Below the pieces are notes generated by a model, which made no database searches, had not been told where the DNA came from, and worked only from the letters and a program-made list of their open reading frames with translations. From the NCBI GenBank assembly GCA_020796225.1, contig CM036753.1, forward strand, positions 73,639,365-73,703,364: DNA of 64,000 nucleotides, in the 5' to 3' direction. Origin of the DNA: Arion vulgaris (taxonomy: Eukaryota > Mollusca > Gastropoda > Stylommatophora > Arionidae). The position numbers and the translations under genes were made by a program. Positions 1 to 12,900 of the stretch are shown here, piece by piece. Position 1 is the first letter of the stretch. Every line of letters starts with the position of its first letter.

Positions 1-690
1 TGTTATGCTGCTCTTTTCTGGTCATTCCAAACTTCAATCCAAGCTCTAGCAATCTCGCTATTGATGTGGATAAGTTTAACCGGAAATTTGTTTTGCAGGG
101 ACACTCTACAAGAGTATTCAGAATGTCAGATCTATCCTCTGGCTGATCTCCCAATATGGTGGCACAGCCAACCGGCCTGTCTTCTCTCTCATTGCCCTCG
201 ACACTAATGTACCCCGGAATGAAGATGAATGTAATTCTGCGAATTGTTGACATTTATAGTGATTCAGTTCATTATCTGCGCACTGAACCAGTCTTTCCCT
301 TCCAGATCACACTCAATGAATCACTCAGGATGCTTGCATTAGTGTTGTTTTGTAACTCAAACCAGAGTGGTGCCCTAGTCGTTGTCAATACTTTCAGTGT
401 CATGATGCTTGTTGTCATAATGAATAATAATTATTATTATTATTCATTATGACAACAAGTATCATGATACTGGAAGTATTGCACGACAAACACCACTCTG
501 GTTTGAGTCACAATGAATCCGCCACTGGCTTCCTCAATCTTTTTGCTATATCAGTTTGCAGAGAAGGCTCTGTGGACTTTTGGTGGCAAATTACTTATCC
601 ATTCATGTAGATCACAACGCCGCCCTCGTTACAGATGTCACTGATTATGGCCTTGACCTCTGCATCCACCGCAGCAGGATTCCTCTCTCT
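1..690 (-). pseudogene. LINE (family A) RNase H fragment, decayed
   Basis: Read on the minus strand, about 680 down to 590 encodes the start of an RNase H domain (AIISDICNEGGVVIY, then a damaged TDGS). The stretch 330-150 matches the antisense of the later part of the same domain. The same family is seen on the plus strand at 53540-54060 (YTDGS, LSDSLSM, ADRL). A short palindrome at about 400-470 disturbs the middle: the sequence around the AAT/ATT run is repeated in inverted order. Stops and shifts make it non-coding. I see no ADGRV1 exon here; the next exon must lie left of the window or in this disturbed stretch. Confidence 0.6.
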
Positions 691-756
691 GCACTCTTTT
701 TCAATATTAACTATTTGAGTAAAGTACATTAACACACAACCAAAGCAAGCACCTAC

Positions 757-903
757 CATTCTCAAGTTCAAGATCTGTTATTGTGGCCTGAAATTCTCCA
801 CCAATAACAAGAAATGTTGATGGTTGAAGTTCAAAGTTTACAACTGTAGGATCTTGTCCAGCAGCAATAGTTATGATCTTGCTTGGTGTCACAAAAATCT
901 CTT
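757..903 (-). CDS. ADGRV1: ADGRV1-like exon 10
   Basis: Acceptor TTTACAG and donor GTAGGT. The exon enters needing two bases and leaves in phase 1. It encodes EEIFVTPSKI, then DPTVVNFEL and GGEFQATITDLELEN, the second half of a Calx-beta repeat. It is the last exon seen before the window ends. Confidence 0.78.
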
Positions 904-3900
904 CTGTAAATCACATTTAAGAAAAATACTTTTAAAACACAATTTAGCTTACAATAATTAGTGTACCTCTGAAGTTGGAGTAAGGCTCACATGAATGAAG
1001 ACGGACACTGATGATAAGGAAAGCAAGCATTCATGCAAAAATCAGGCAGAGGAACCATATTAGGCAGCATGACTACACATGAATTCATAGTGGGCACACA
1101 CACAAAAAACACACACAAAACTAGTGTAAAGTAGTCACATTTATCCAATAACCGAGTAAAATAGAGACAGAGGTACTACAATAAAATTGGATGCCAATAG
1201 ATGACTTTAAAAAAGTGGTGAAAATGAAGTTTTACAAATGACTACACATAAATAGAGCAGATGAAGCTAACAAAATGTCTTTATTAAGATAGAATGAGCT
1301 ATCTGGTGTCCACTTTATTTAACATAGCTTTTCTGTTCTGGAAAAGTAGTACAGACCAACTTAGAGACATATCAGACACTGATATAGTCTTCTGGTATGG
1401 AATAATATGGATAGATGCCAATCAAGTGCCATGCCTGCTGGCATAGGCGATCATTGCTTGTTTCTTGTCCATGATTCGCTGCCATACATAAGTATTGGTT
1501 CAATATAGCACTGGAGTACTCGTTTCCATAGTGTCATTGGTAGTGAATTCACACAGTGTGTTTCCTTTTCATAAAAGCTGCTTTCGTTTGAGCTATTCTA
1601 CTCCTAATCTCTGTTTTACATCTTCCATCCGATGTCAGGAATGTTCCCAGGTACTTGAATCAATGAACTTGTTTCAGTGTTATGTTATTTATTTTAATAT
1701 TGCATTTTGGTCTTTCCTGTTTCTTGGAGATAGCCATTACCTCTGTTTTCTTTATATTCATGCTTAATCCTTTCTTTTCACTTTCTCTCACTAATCTGTC
1801 TATCAAGCCTTAGAGATCTTGTTCAGTTGTAACTATGAGAATTGTGCCATCAGTGTATCTCAGAGTGTTCATGTTTTGTCCAACAACTGTTATTCCTGCC
1901 TTCTCTTCTATATGTCACATGATGTTTTCACTGTATAGGTGAAATTATAATTATAATGAATAGATTAGTAAGTATAAAAAAACATGTAAGCAATGCCCTG
2001 AAACTGTCGTAACAAAAATAAGAATCACTTGAAGAGTGAGAATGACATGCCTAAAAAAAACAAAATAGGCTTATTATTTATTATATCATGGTCTGAAGCT
2101 GTTATATCATAGTCTAACAAAAGCTGAAGCATAAAATAAGATCAAGTAAATATAATATTCTAACAAGTAAAATGTATACCCTTTTCAGTACTGTGAGTGC
2201 CATCATCGTATGTTACTGTCACATTTACATTCAAGCTTTCGTAACGTCACGCAGACCTAGTTAATGAAAGACGCAACAGTCTAGGTGTTCGATTCTGAAA
2301 ATTCACAAATTTAAACCGTCGTTGAATTAATTTATAATAGTCATGAATATATAAGGTATTAGATATTTAGCTATCCCATGTACAGCATGAGAGGAAATAA
2401 TGCATACACTATTGTACAATTATCCTTTATATATGAATGTTACAAGAGATAGAAATTGTAAAACTATGTTATGCAAACCTTGTTTATTTTGTGACAGAAC
2501 AGAATAATTTAAATGCCATCTATTTTATTGAGTTTGTATTTATAATAATGTGACCAGAGTAGCGAGATATACAGCATTTGCCCTTTTTTTTAACAAGGAA
2601 AGAAAAAGGAGAGACAAGAAGACATAAGAATATGCGGACAACTTTGAATTAACAAGGGGAGCCATTTAGTTGTTAGTGTAGTTGTTAGTAAACTTTCTTC
2701 TTAGGCTAGTGGTCCAAGTTCAATTCCACAGAGGACATGGAATTTTTCCATGGCTCTCAGGTCAACTCAGCCTCAATTTGGTGGCAGGAAAAGCACTGGG
2801 AAATAACGGTGGCTGGCGTGATGTTGATCACATCACCCATTGTGTTGCTGACGGTAAATTAAAAAATAGGAGCATAACACCATACTACCCTATATATCCG
2901 GTGATATAAAAAGGGTTCCTTTAATTTTTTTTTTTCAAAATAACAAAACTTAATTAAGCTTTAGTTAAACATTAAAAGCAGCAACAAGTAAATTTCTAAA
3001 TTTTATTTTCTGCTGTTTGGTGTATATGTTTTCAGCTTGACTTACATACCTTTCGTCGTTATAATATATGAGAAATAGAACCTCATTGGTGACATGAATA
3101 ACTATCTGCAAAAGTTTGACAAAGATAAAACAGGCACTCACTACAATAATCCTTTGGTCATTATCTGATCCAAATTCAACTGTACCATACATATTATCGC
3201 TGTCTTCTATCAGCAGTTTAGCATCAATATAACCTTCCACTAAAGCATTTCCTGTAACACCTTGAGGCTGCAGATGTATGTTGAACATTTCAGCTGGCTC
3301 AGGAGTGTTATCTTGGACTATTGTCAAGGATATGACAGCCTCATTTGCACCATTCATGAACACTACCAAACCTGGAGAAAAAAACCTTCAAATGAGAATC
3401 GCAACAGTAGGGGAGAATATTATGACAACTAAATAATCAATGCCAGATGATTCAAAACTACTATTTGTGTTGCATTCTAATTTTTCTCCAAATACATATC
3501 TATTTCCTGAAGTATTTATAGAGGCATCAAACCTTCAGGTTTTATATGGATCTACTGTCCTGAATGCACAAGCATTTAATGTAATAATAGAGCTGACAAG
3601 TCCATGGTTTTACATTGATCAACTGTCCTGGGCACAGGCTTTCAATGTGAAAAACTGACAATGATTCATGGTATTGCATGAATTTACTGTCCCAAAAACA
3701 CAAGCATTCAATGTAAAATTAACTGACAGACTGAACCATGCTATTATATGGATCTGATGTTCTAGACACACAGAAGTTCAATGTAAGGAAATAGCTAACA
3801 GGTTGGTCCTTTGTTTTGCATGAAACCACTGATCTAAAAACACAGGTGTTCAGTGTAATGAAAGAGCTAACAGACTGGCTTCTAAAGTGCCAATAGTGGA

Positions 3901-6900
3901 AACATTAAATTAGTGTAAGAGAGGCATACAAAGTCACTTAATGACTGACTGTTTAATGATGATATGGTAATTGAAGAGAAAAATAATTTTGAGTGCAGGA
4001 ATCTGAAAGGATTGGGGGAAAAATGTATAAACAGAAATTCAATAGAACCATCAGTTTGTGCAGCCTTACCAACTGCTAAAATATAATTATCACCTAGAGG
4101 TCTGCCTAAGATAGCTAAAAAGTTGGTTCTGCCAACCATTAACCACAAGTTGTCCTTGTAACCAGCATGGCAATACCAAAACATATGACTCCAAAACTCT
4201 GCATCTGAATGCTTTAATTTTGATATATCAATTATTATAACCATAAAGATTTTCTTGTTGCTATATATATATCAATCAATGATTTACCACAAAGAAGATC
4301 TGTTGTTGGTATATCAATTAATTATTTAGTATAAAGAATATTTTCTTGCTGGATATGTCGATCAATGTTGATAGAAGAGACTTCAGTGCTGGTATATTAA
4401 TCAATTGTTGTAGCTATAAAGAAGGTGCTCTTGTTGTTATATTAATCAATGATTACACTTATAAACAGTAAAAAATGCTTTCCTATTTACTTAAACGACA
4501 TCAAACGACATGGGTGCCTGGAGAAATTGATTTTGGAAGGAATGGTGCCTGGAAAAGGAACGAGGGGAAGACCTAGAAGACGATGGGTGCAGGATGTCAT
4601 TGACGATCTGCGAATGCATTCTGCTGACGCCGGCCAACGTGCACAGAACAGAGTTTTTCTGGAATGCTGTCATGGGAGCCAAGTTCCGGAAGGACAAGCT
4701 ACTTGATGATGATGATGATTTACTTTTAAAAAAAATTTGGCATATCACAGTAGCAGTGCTCTGGTTTTTTTTTTACTAGAGAATTGTCATAGTACAGTGG
4801 CATTGCATTGGTTTCACTGGAAAATTTACATAGCACAGTAGTAATGTACTAGTTTTAGTGGGAAATTGGCATAGCACAGTGACAGTGCACTGGTTTCAGT
4901 GGTGAATTGACATAGCAGTGGTAGTTAAATTTATTTTAACAACCAATGCTCTTATGTTCAATTCTTAGAATTGTTGATTCTTTAGTCTATCCATCCGAAA
5001 ATGAATATGCAGATATTCTGAGTTGGGTAAACATATTGAAATGTTGTCGAAGTTATTATGTAAGATATGTGACAGTGGCATTTTCATCAAGCTGAAAGAG
5101 ACTGAGCACCAGAAAAGCTGCCCTGAGATGTCAATTGTCAATTCTAACAAGTTTTTAGTTATTTTTTTTTCAACAAATAAATTTAATAAGTTTCAAATAA
5201 ATAGCACATATTAGCATAATACATACCCTGAGCAGGTCCTACATCTTCAGTTACTGGTGCTGAGCCTCCTGAATCTCTTGTGATATACCATGAGACTGAT
5301 ACTTCCCCAAATGTACCTGCTGTCCTTCCAACTACAAAGCTCACACTGCTAAAGGAGTCCTCATTGACTCTCTTACTAGGGGGAACTCCAGAAACGTTTG
5401 CCTTGAAACCAATGATACCACTTGGGTTGTCATTGGCATTAATGATTACTCTAGCGACACTTGGAACAACCAACACTGCATTTCCCTTTGTGGAAGTAAT
5501 ATGTGAATAATGGCAATAAAAACAGCACATGAAGCAACTGCTTCAATTACATGAAGCACATACAATTAAGCAAGAAGAACTAACGTGAGATCTCAAGAAA
5601 CACTTCTATATTAATAACTACATTTTATTATGTTTGCTTAATACATATATTGGACAAATGCAGTCACTATTATTTCAACATTAAGTTATACTGTAAAGGT
5701 TTCAGTTAATTGTGAGAACAGGCAAGCTTTAACGAAGAAATATGCACAGAATGACAAAGACAAAAGATATAAAACAGTTTAGTATCATACAAACATGAAA
5801 ATCAGCAACAGAGTTATTACAAGAAGAGCAGAAGTGAAAGGAATATTCGACAAGGATGAGCAGAACAGCATACAACGCAAGACAGTCACTCTCAGTTTAC
5901 TTGATGAAGAATACCCACATGACCTCTGGGTCCGGTTATACACGGATGGGTCAGCAGAAAATGCAGTGAAGAATGGAGGAGCAGGAGTGTACATAGAATT
6001 CCCAAACAACGCTAGAGATGCGATTAAAGTACCAACGGGAAATTCTGTCACAACTATAATGCAGAAATTCAGGCAATCAAGGTGGCAACTGAAAAACTGT
6101 TGAATACCAGACCCGATCCTCAACCTGTTGTATTTTTGACTGATGCAAAATCAGCACTCCAAGCACTTCAGTCCAGAAAATTGTCAGGTCTACAGACCCT
6201 ACTGTCTAAATTGTCCAAGCATCGCAGGGTCGTCTTGCAGTGGATACCCTCTCACTGTGGAATACCAGGAAATGAAACAGCAGACCGATTGGCCAAGGAA
6301 GGTGCTGCAGGAGAGCAACCGGATGTGCCAGTTACCTACCACCAAAAGAAAAGGATGATTAAATCAATAGGAAAGCCACAAATACCAACACAAGACGATT
6401 ACTATAATATGAGCAGATTGGAACAAGTTGTTATTCTGCGCCTTAGAACAGGACACAATCGGCTCCGAAGCCACATGTATACAAAATTCAAGATTGGCAA
6501 CTCAGCCATGTGTACATGTGGACAGGCAAACCAGACTGCAGAGCACATACTTCAAGACTGCCCCGAATATGATACACTGAGGCAAACTCACTGGCCTAAC
6601 GAACAACACTCGACATAAAACTACACGGACCTCTGTGTGAGCTACAAAAGACAGTGAAGTTCATACAAGAGACAACATTGAATATATAGACATATTTCAA
6701 GCGAGCGAAAGGAAGGAAGGAAGGAAAGAAGAGCGTTACACTGATCACCTACACAAACAACCATCAAGACACGAGAGAGAGAGAGAGAGAGAGCGGGAAG
6801 GAGGAATAGAAATTATATTGCATGTAAAGTAAGTCTAATAATCAACAAATAAATGTTCTTGATTTTATTTTCCTATATGGTTTGTGATTCTAAAGATTCC

Positions 6901-9900
6901 TATCCTCCAGATTTTCTTCGATATATGGGGAGACTACAGTAAAACTATCTGGATTTTTGACAAATTCTTCAAATTCCCTACATATTCTTCTCTATAATTT
7001 AGTTCTGTCATATTGTCTACAAGAGTAGAATTAAAAGTACAGAAAAACTGATGACAAAGAATCTAAAAGCTGAACACTTGTTGAAAGATATCAGAGCATG
7101 AGGTGGCAGAATTGTTCCTGAGATTTCCTACAACAGTCATAGAAGACTTTTCTTGGCACAGTTTGGTCTTGCTAGTCACTTGTATTATTGTCACAACAAG
7201 AACAATAGATATTACCAACTGTCTAGAAGGGACCAGACAGCCATACTTTGCCCTCGGACGGGTCATAACAGAATGAAACACTACCTGTACACTAAATTCA
7301 AGATCAGCACCAACGACCTGTGCCCCTGTGGCTTGGCAAGTATGACAACAGAACATATCCTAAGAACTACCCCGGTATGCAGATCTGAGAAGAAAGAGGT
7401 GGCCCACTTACACTAGCGTCCAAGACAAACTGTAGGCGTGGCTGATAATCTCAGGCAGACGGCTGCCTTTATTAGAGAATCTGAAATCTCCATCTAGTGA
7501 GAATGCAGAAGAAGAAAGAAGAAGTATTATTGTCATGAATTGTAGTTTTTACCTAAACTGAGCCTAACTTACACACTATCATCTACAAAGATGGAAAGCT
7601 ACTGACACAAGTGTTCCTTGCACTGCTCTTTTCTCTTTACTTCTGCATAAGCTATTGTTAGCTTCTGGCATGTTATGCTACAAAACAGTATCTTCTGTGC
7701 AAGTCCAAACTATCAGGGCTTTCTTTTTATTATGTTTTCTTGCAGAAATCATGATGATACTTAATTTAACAAGTGTATTTGTATGTTAAAACTAAGGCCT
7801 GTGAAGTTTGTGTGTTTTATTTATTGGTAGTATACCAGTTTGCAATATCTGCTGTGCTATGCCAGATAGTGAATCTTGTACTTTTTAACTTGGCAGCATT
7901 TTTTAGCCAGATGCTACAAAAATGTTTGATTTTTGCATTGCGACTTCAGAATTTCAGTTATTTTTTCCCAAGTGGCATAAGATTCTTTTTTTTTACCCTT
8001 ATTAGAATGCGTTTCTTTATTATGAATCAAGTAATCAAGTTGTAATTTCTTAGCAAGTAAATATATCATAACAGATATTAAAATAAATTAATAAATCTCG
8101 AAAAGATGCAGCATTAAAGAAAGAAACAATTTAAGTTACATATATTTTCTTTTCCTTTTTTAATCTCAGAAGTTCAAAATAATTATTAAAGAATACTCTG
8201 AGAACTGGTTTAAGCAATAAAGTGTGCTAGAAAAATACAAAGTACAGTTTGGTAGCAAAGATACTCTTTAACACAGGTTGACACAAATATTTCAGTTCAT
8301 AATTTTTCTAACCTGTAGGTTTAACAGGCGCAACGAAAAGTATTCCTCCACTTCAGGAACTGAATCATCAATGATTAAAAACGATATTGACTTTGCAGTA
8401 TCACCAGGACTAAATATGAGGGAGCCATTTGTTGCTGTGAAATCTTCGACTGCAGCTGTTGCAAAGATAAAGTTATAATCCACAGATACTTGTACATTAA
8501 CTGGACCTATCTGTGTTATTCCATCTGCCATAATGCCTCTAGTAACTTGGACAGCTACACTTTTTGTACCAGGTCCTTCATCAAATTTGTATTCACTCTG
8601 AAAGAGTAATTAAATTATCTACAATTAAAAAAGCTTGATGAAAAAAGTCACTTTCTTTAAGGAAATCAATTATCATAATAAAAGTAGAGTCTAAGATGCA
8701 GTTAATAAGATGACAAAAGTCAGCAAATTAGATCTAATCCAGACACTACTTCACCTTTGGTAACATGCTGCATTACTACAGTTTGACAAAGCAAGTAGGG
8801 ATCAAAGAGGACAGACAGACTTATTCACAAAAATGGTGTGATGAAAATAGATGTCTTAAAGGCACAAATACTATTTCACTATTAACTGCAGTACAGCATA
8901 AGAAACGTTCCTTTACCGATAACTGCAGAAGATAATAACAGATCACATAACACTTTCATCCCTTTTGTCAGTTTTCATCCCTTTATGTTTTTTGTGACAA
9001 ATTTACCTTCCCGCTTCAATCCCAATACACTGGTAGATTGACATACTGCAACCTGCTGCCAGGGCCACTACTTGAAGTAGAGTCGTTATCAAATTTTTTT
9101 CACTGACTTTGACTTCTGTCGTCTCATTCACTCTGTCTTAGCCACTTCCTTGCCAAGGGAATTTGACTGTTAGATAGACTGTGTTATACTATTGCCTAGT
9201 TAAAACAAATTTTTCCAGTGTTTCTTAAATTTATCACATTGATTACCGCACTAATAAACACTACGTGACCTGATTTATTTTGGTTCAATTTTCACTCTGC
9301 AGGTGTATGTACAAATTAAGCTGTCGTTTTCTTAATTTTTAATAGTTTGAGGAGATTTGATGACATGTAATTTTGTAAATAAATTAATGTACCTGTCACA
9401 AACTAACAGAATGTGAACAAATAAATGAAAAACTAGTTATGATTAGAATGTGATACAGTAAATTTAAAACTAATTTGACAAATTAAAAAATCATAATGCA
9501 GTCTGCGGAACATGATCAAATAGAACAGACAAATGGGAGCAGGCTTCTGAAGTTGGCAGTTAATGTGTTAGCTTTGGTACTCTGTGTTACTGTATTACAT
9601 CACTGATTTGCAATGTAATTTTTTTTAATTGAGTTCGAAGTGGGAGGTTATACAGGGTGTTCAGGATAAATGCAGCCCCATTGACAAATCGAAAGTTGCC
9701 AGTCAACCTATTGCGTTGTGTCTATTTACTGTTTAAACCGGTTCTGACTAGCTCGTCCTACATTACATTTGTTCATTGCCTTCCACACACACCTCATGAC
9801 CTATACTATGTCATAACTGAACCTTCTCATTTTCATACATATATGACAGATTAGCTCATTCACGGGCTGCTTTTATCTTGAACACCCTGTATTATACTTT

Positions 9901-12900
9901 ATAACATTCCTCAACTATTTAGCCATATAAAGAATACAATATCAAAAATTTCTTAATTAAAACACATTTATTTCATGCAATAATTATTTTAATTCTCAAG
10001 AAATGAACTTACTTTTGTGAAAAGGACTGGTGCATCATTGGCAAGAATAATGACCTCAAGTGATGACTCTATAATACGGGCATCATGTTTTGATACTGCA
10101 GTCAAGGCAACAAAGAAACTTTCATTGTTTTCTGGACTCTGATATGAGAAGAATAAAACAAATAAGCTACGAAAAATGTCAGACGTTTTACAAATGTTTA
10201 ATCAACTAAGGCTAAATTGCTAATTGAAATAAGCTTTAAAATTAAGAAGATTTGTTTTTAAAAAAACTATAATTTGTTTACTGTCTTGCTAAATGTGCAA
10301 AGAAAATAGAACAAAATAAAAATGTAAAAATTTAGAAAGTAATAGTTCAGGATCAAACGGTGAAAAAAATATTTTTAGTTAAGCCATTATAAGCCACAAC
10401 ACAACGTAGTTACATTGTTTGACTTAAATCACAAATAAATCACAAAGAATGATTAGTAAGTATTATTTTACAACAAACATTAACAAACAATAAACAGAAA
10501 AGTATTAGATATCAGGTTTTAAATAAAATGGTAATTTAAAATGTTTGAGGAATCATTACAATATTGCATACTACTTTAAAATACTTTCTTACATCATCTG
10601 CTAGAATTTGCAGTTCAATATTTGCTACTTTCTGATCTGGCTGAAATTTAACCATGCCAGTAGCTGGAGTAATATCTGCTCCCACAACAGCATTGGAATC
10701 TCTACTGCTCACCTAATTGATGAAAACATAAAAATAAAGTATATAATGTAACTATGAAGCTCTATAACATATTTAGTACTCCAATAGTTGAGCTATTTTA
10801 TTTGTAAAAAATGTGTGTGAACTTTGTTTACTACTCAAATACAATAGCTACACTGAATAATCTCTTTCTGAGATGTGTGCATCTTGGTTTTTTTTCAGTT
10901 TTGTCATGCAATCAGTACTACTCGGTTTCCTATGTTTTAAAATGTATTCTCTTATGCAACTAATAATGACTTAGCAATGATGCTAACAAATTAATCAACT
11001 TATTATAAAGAAAAACAGTTAACTATTTATATTGTTTCAAAAGTATTGACCATAACATTCAGTTAAAAATCAACATACCATAAAATTAACATCAACAGTA
11101 TCATAGTAGAAGACATCTCTCTTGACCTTGATTTGAACCACAGATGTAAATGGATACTCATTAACTGTCTTGGGGGAAACCTGCAAAAAATATCCCAAAT
11201 AAACGGTCACTGCTTGCGTGTCAAATATATTCAGCGGAAATCATCTATTTCCTTATGAAAAAGTTGGTGATAACTAGAAATAACATGTAAGACCTTTAGT
11301 GGGAGTGTTGATATTGATTAGGAGACTTACTGAGGTTACTCAATAACAGCATGTAATCAATTATATTGTAACTGCAGAAATTTGTAGTCAAGTATATGAG
11401 CAGGATGAAGCACCTGCAATTCTGGATAAGAATTATGTACAGTTACTAGCCAGTCACATAAACTATCATCATCCATACCTACTAGGGGAGGATGCATATC
11501 TATGGGTCTGCCTGGAAAGCAATGATACTAGTTTGTGGGGATCTTACTGGCAAAGTGGCTAAGATATTTGCTTGTTTTCTGAAGATACTAGTTTTATAAT
11601 CAGTTCCATATTCTTCAACTCCTTGTGGACCAGGAGCCACACTAAATGGCGCTTTTACTCTATAACGGCTTGTGCACTATGAGTTAATACTTATTATACC
11701 TCCTAACTTTACAACTTACAAGAACACACAAATATCTAACACTTGCTTGAACATATTTTCTCCTGCACTCAAGTGACAATATATGTGGCTGAAATTGATT
11801 TTCATATCTAACATATTAACAAACAATCTCTTCTTAAAGTTTCTTTTACAATCACACTCTATGAGGGCGTTCCGCTATATCAATTGGTTGACCCCCTGAT
11901 ATGGTGGCAGAGCCAGCAAGCCTGTCTGCTCTCTCACTGCTATCAACAAGGTACGAAGATGAATGTAATTCTACTAATTGTTGGCCCTTGTAGTGATGAC
12001 ATTATGAATAGTAAGAATAGTTAGTCCACAGGAAAGAAGAAAGACTTTCTTAATCCCTCAGAGCTACAGCTTGCCACCTGAGCAAAACAAATAAAGATTT
12101 CAGAATCAGACAAAATACCATCTACCATTTAGTAGTTACTAACTACTAACAAGCAGTAATGTTTGAGACTTTTCTGCTGGCATAGTGCAGCTTCTAAAAC
12201 AACTGTATGTACAATAATTGATTTTGTTCAGCACACAATAGCTATGTGTTACACCATAACTACTACTAAGCATGAAATGTCAGAAATTCTGTGATAGTAG
12301 TATTTCCCACCACATAGTTAACATTCTATTTTGGACATATTTCTTTTTAAAATTAATTTACTTTTATTACACTGTGAAATTCTAACTTAATCTAAGGTTG
12401 TAAGAAATGTTCAAATGTAGTGATAAAAGATAAATAACATTTAATCCTCAATATCTAAAAGAAATTATTTTACACAATTAATTAGAAAAATGATTGTATA
12501 AAAATGTTCAAGAAAGCAAAGTATTCACCTCATTCAGACTAAAAACTCCATTGGCATCATCATTAGCAGCAATTATGACTCTCATCCGATCTGGGGTGTG
12601 TGCTAAAATTCGTTCATCTTGGACATGCAGGAGCAGATAAAAAGTCTCAGGGCCTTCTGGTATATCATCATCTTTGATTGTGAATGTCACAGAAGCCACA
12701 CCAGAAACACTAGGCTCAAATTTTGCAACCTGATCTGCACCAATAAAATCACCATCTACATCATTTTCAACCTGAAATTTCATCCCAAACAAGTAATAAG
12801 AGTATGAGCATCAGAAAACATGTATGTATATTAAGATGTTCTTTAATTGCACCAACAAATTTTAGTATGTCCCAAATTTAAAAAAATACATTTCAGCAGG

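Noticed and set aside
156..452. 98-residue open frame on the plus strand
   Set aside because: It is the antisense of a LINE RNase H region on the minus strand and ends in an ATT-run peptide.
2247..2249. TGA read as selenocysteine
   Set aside because: Calx-beta domains are not selenoproteins, and the alignment points to a glycine position.
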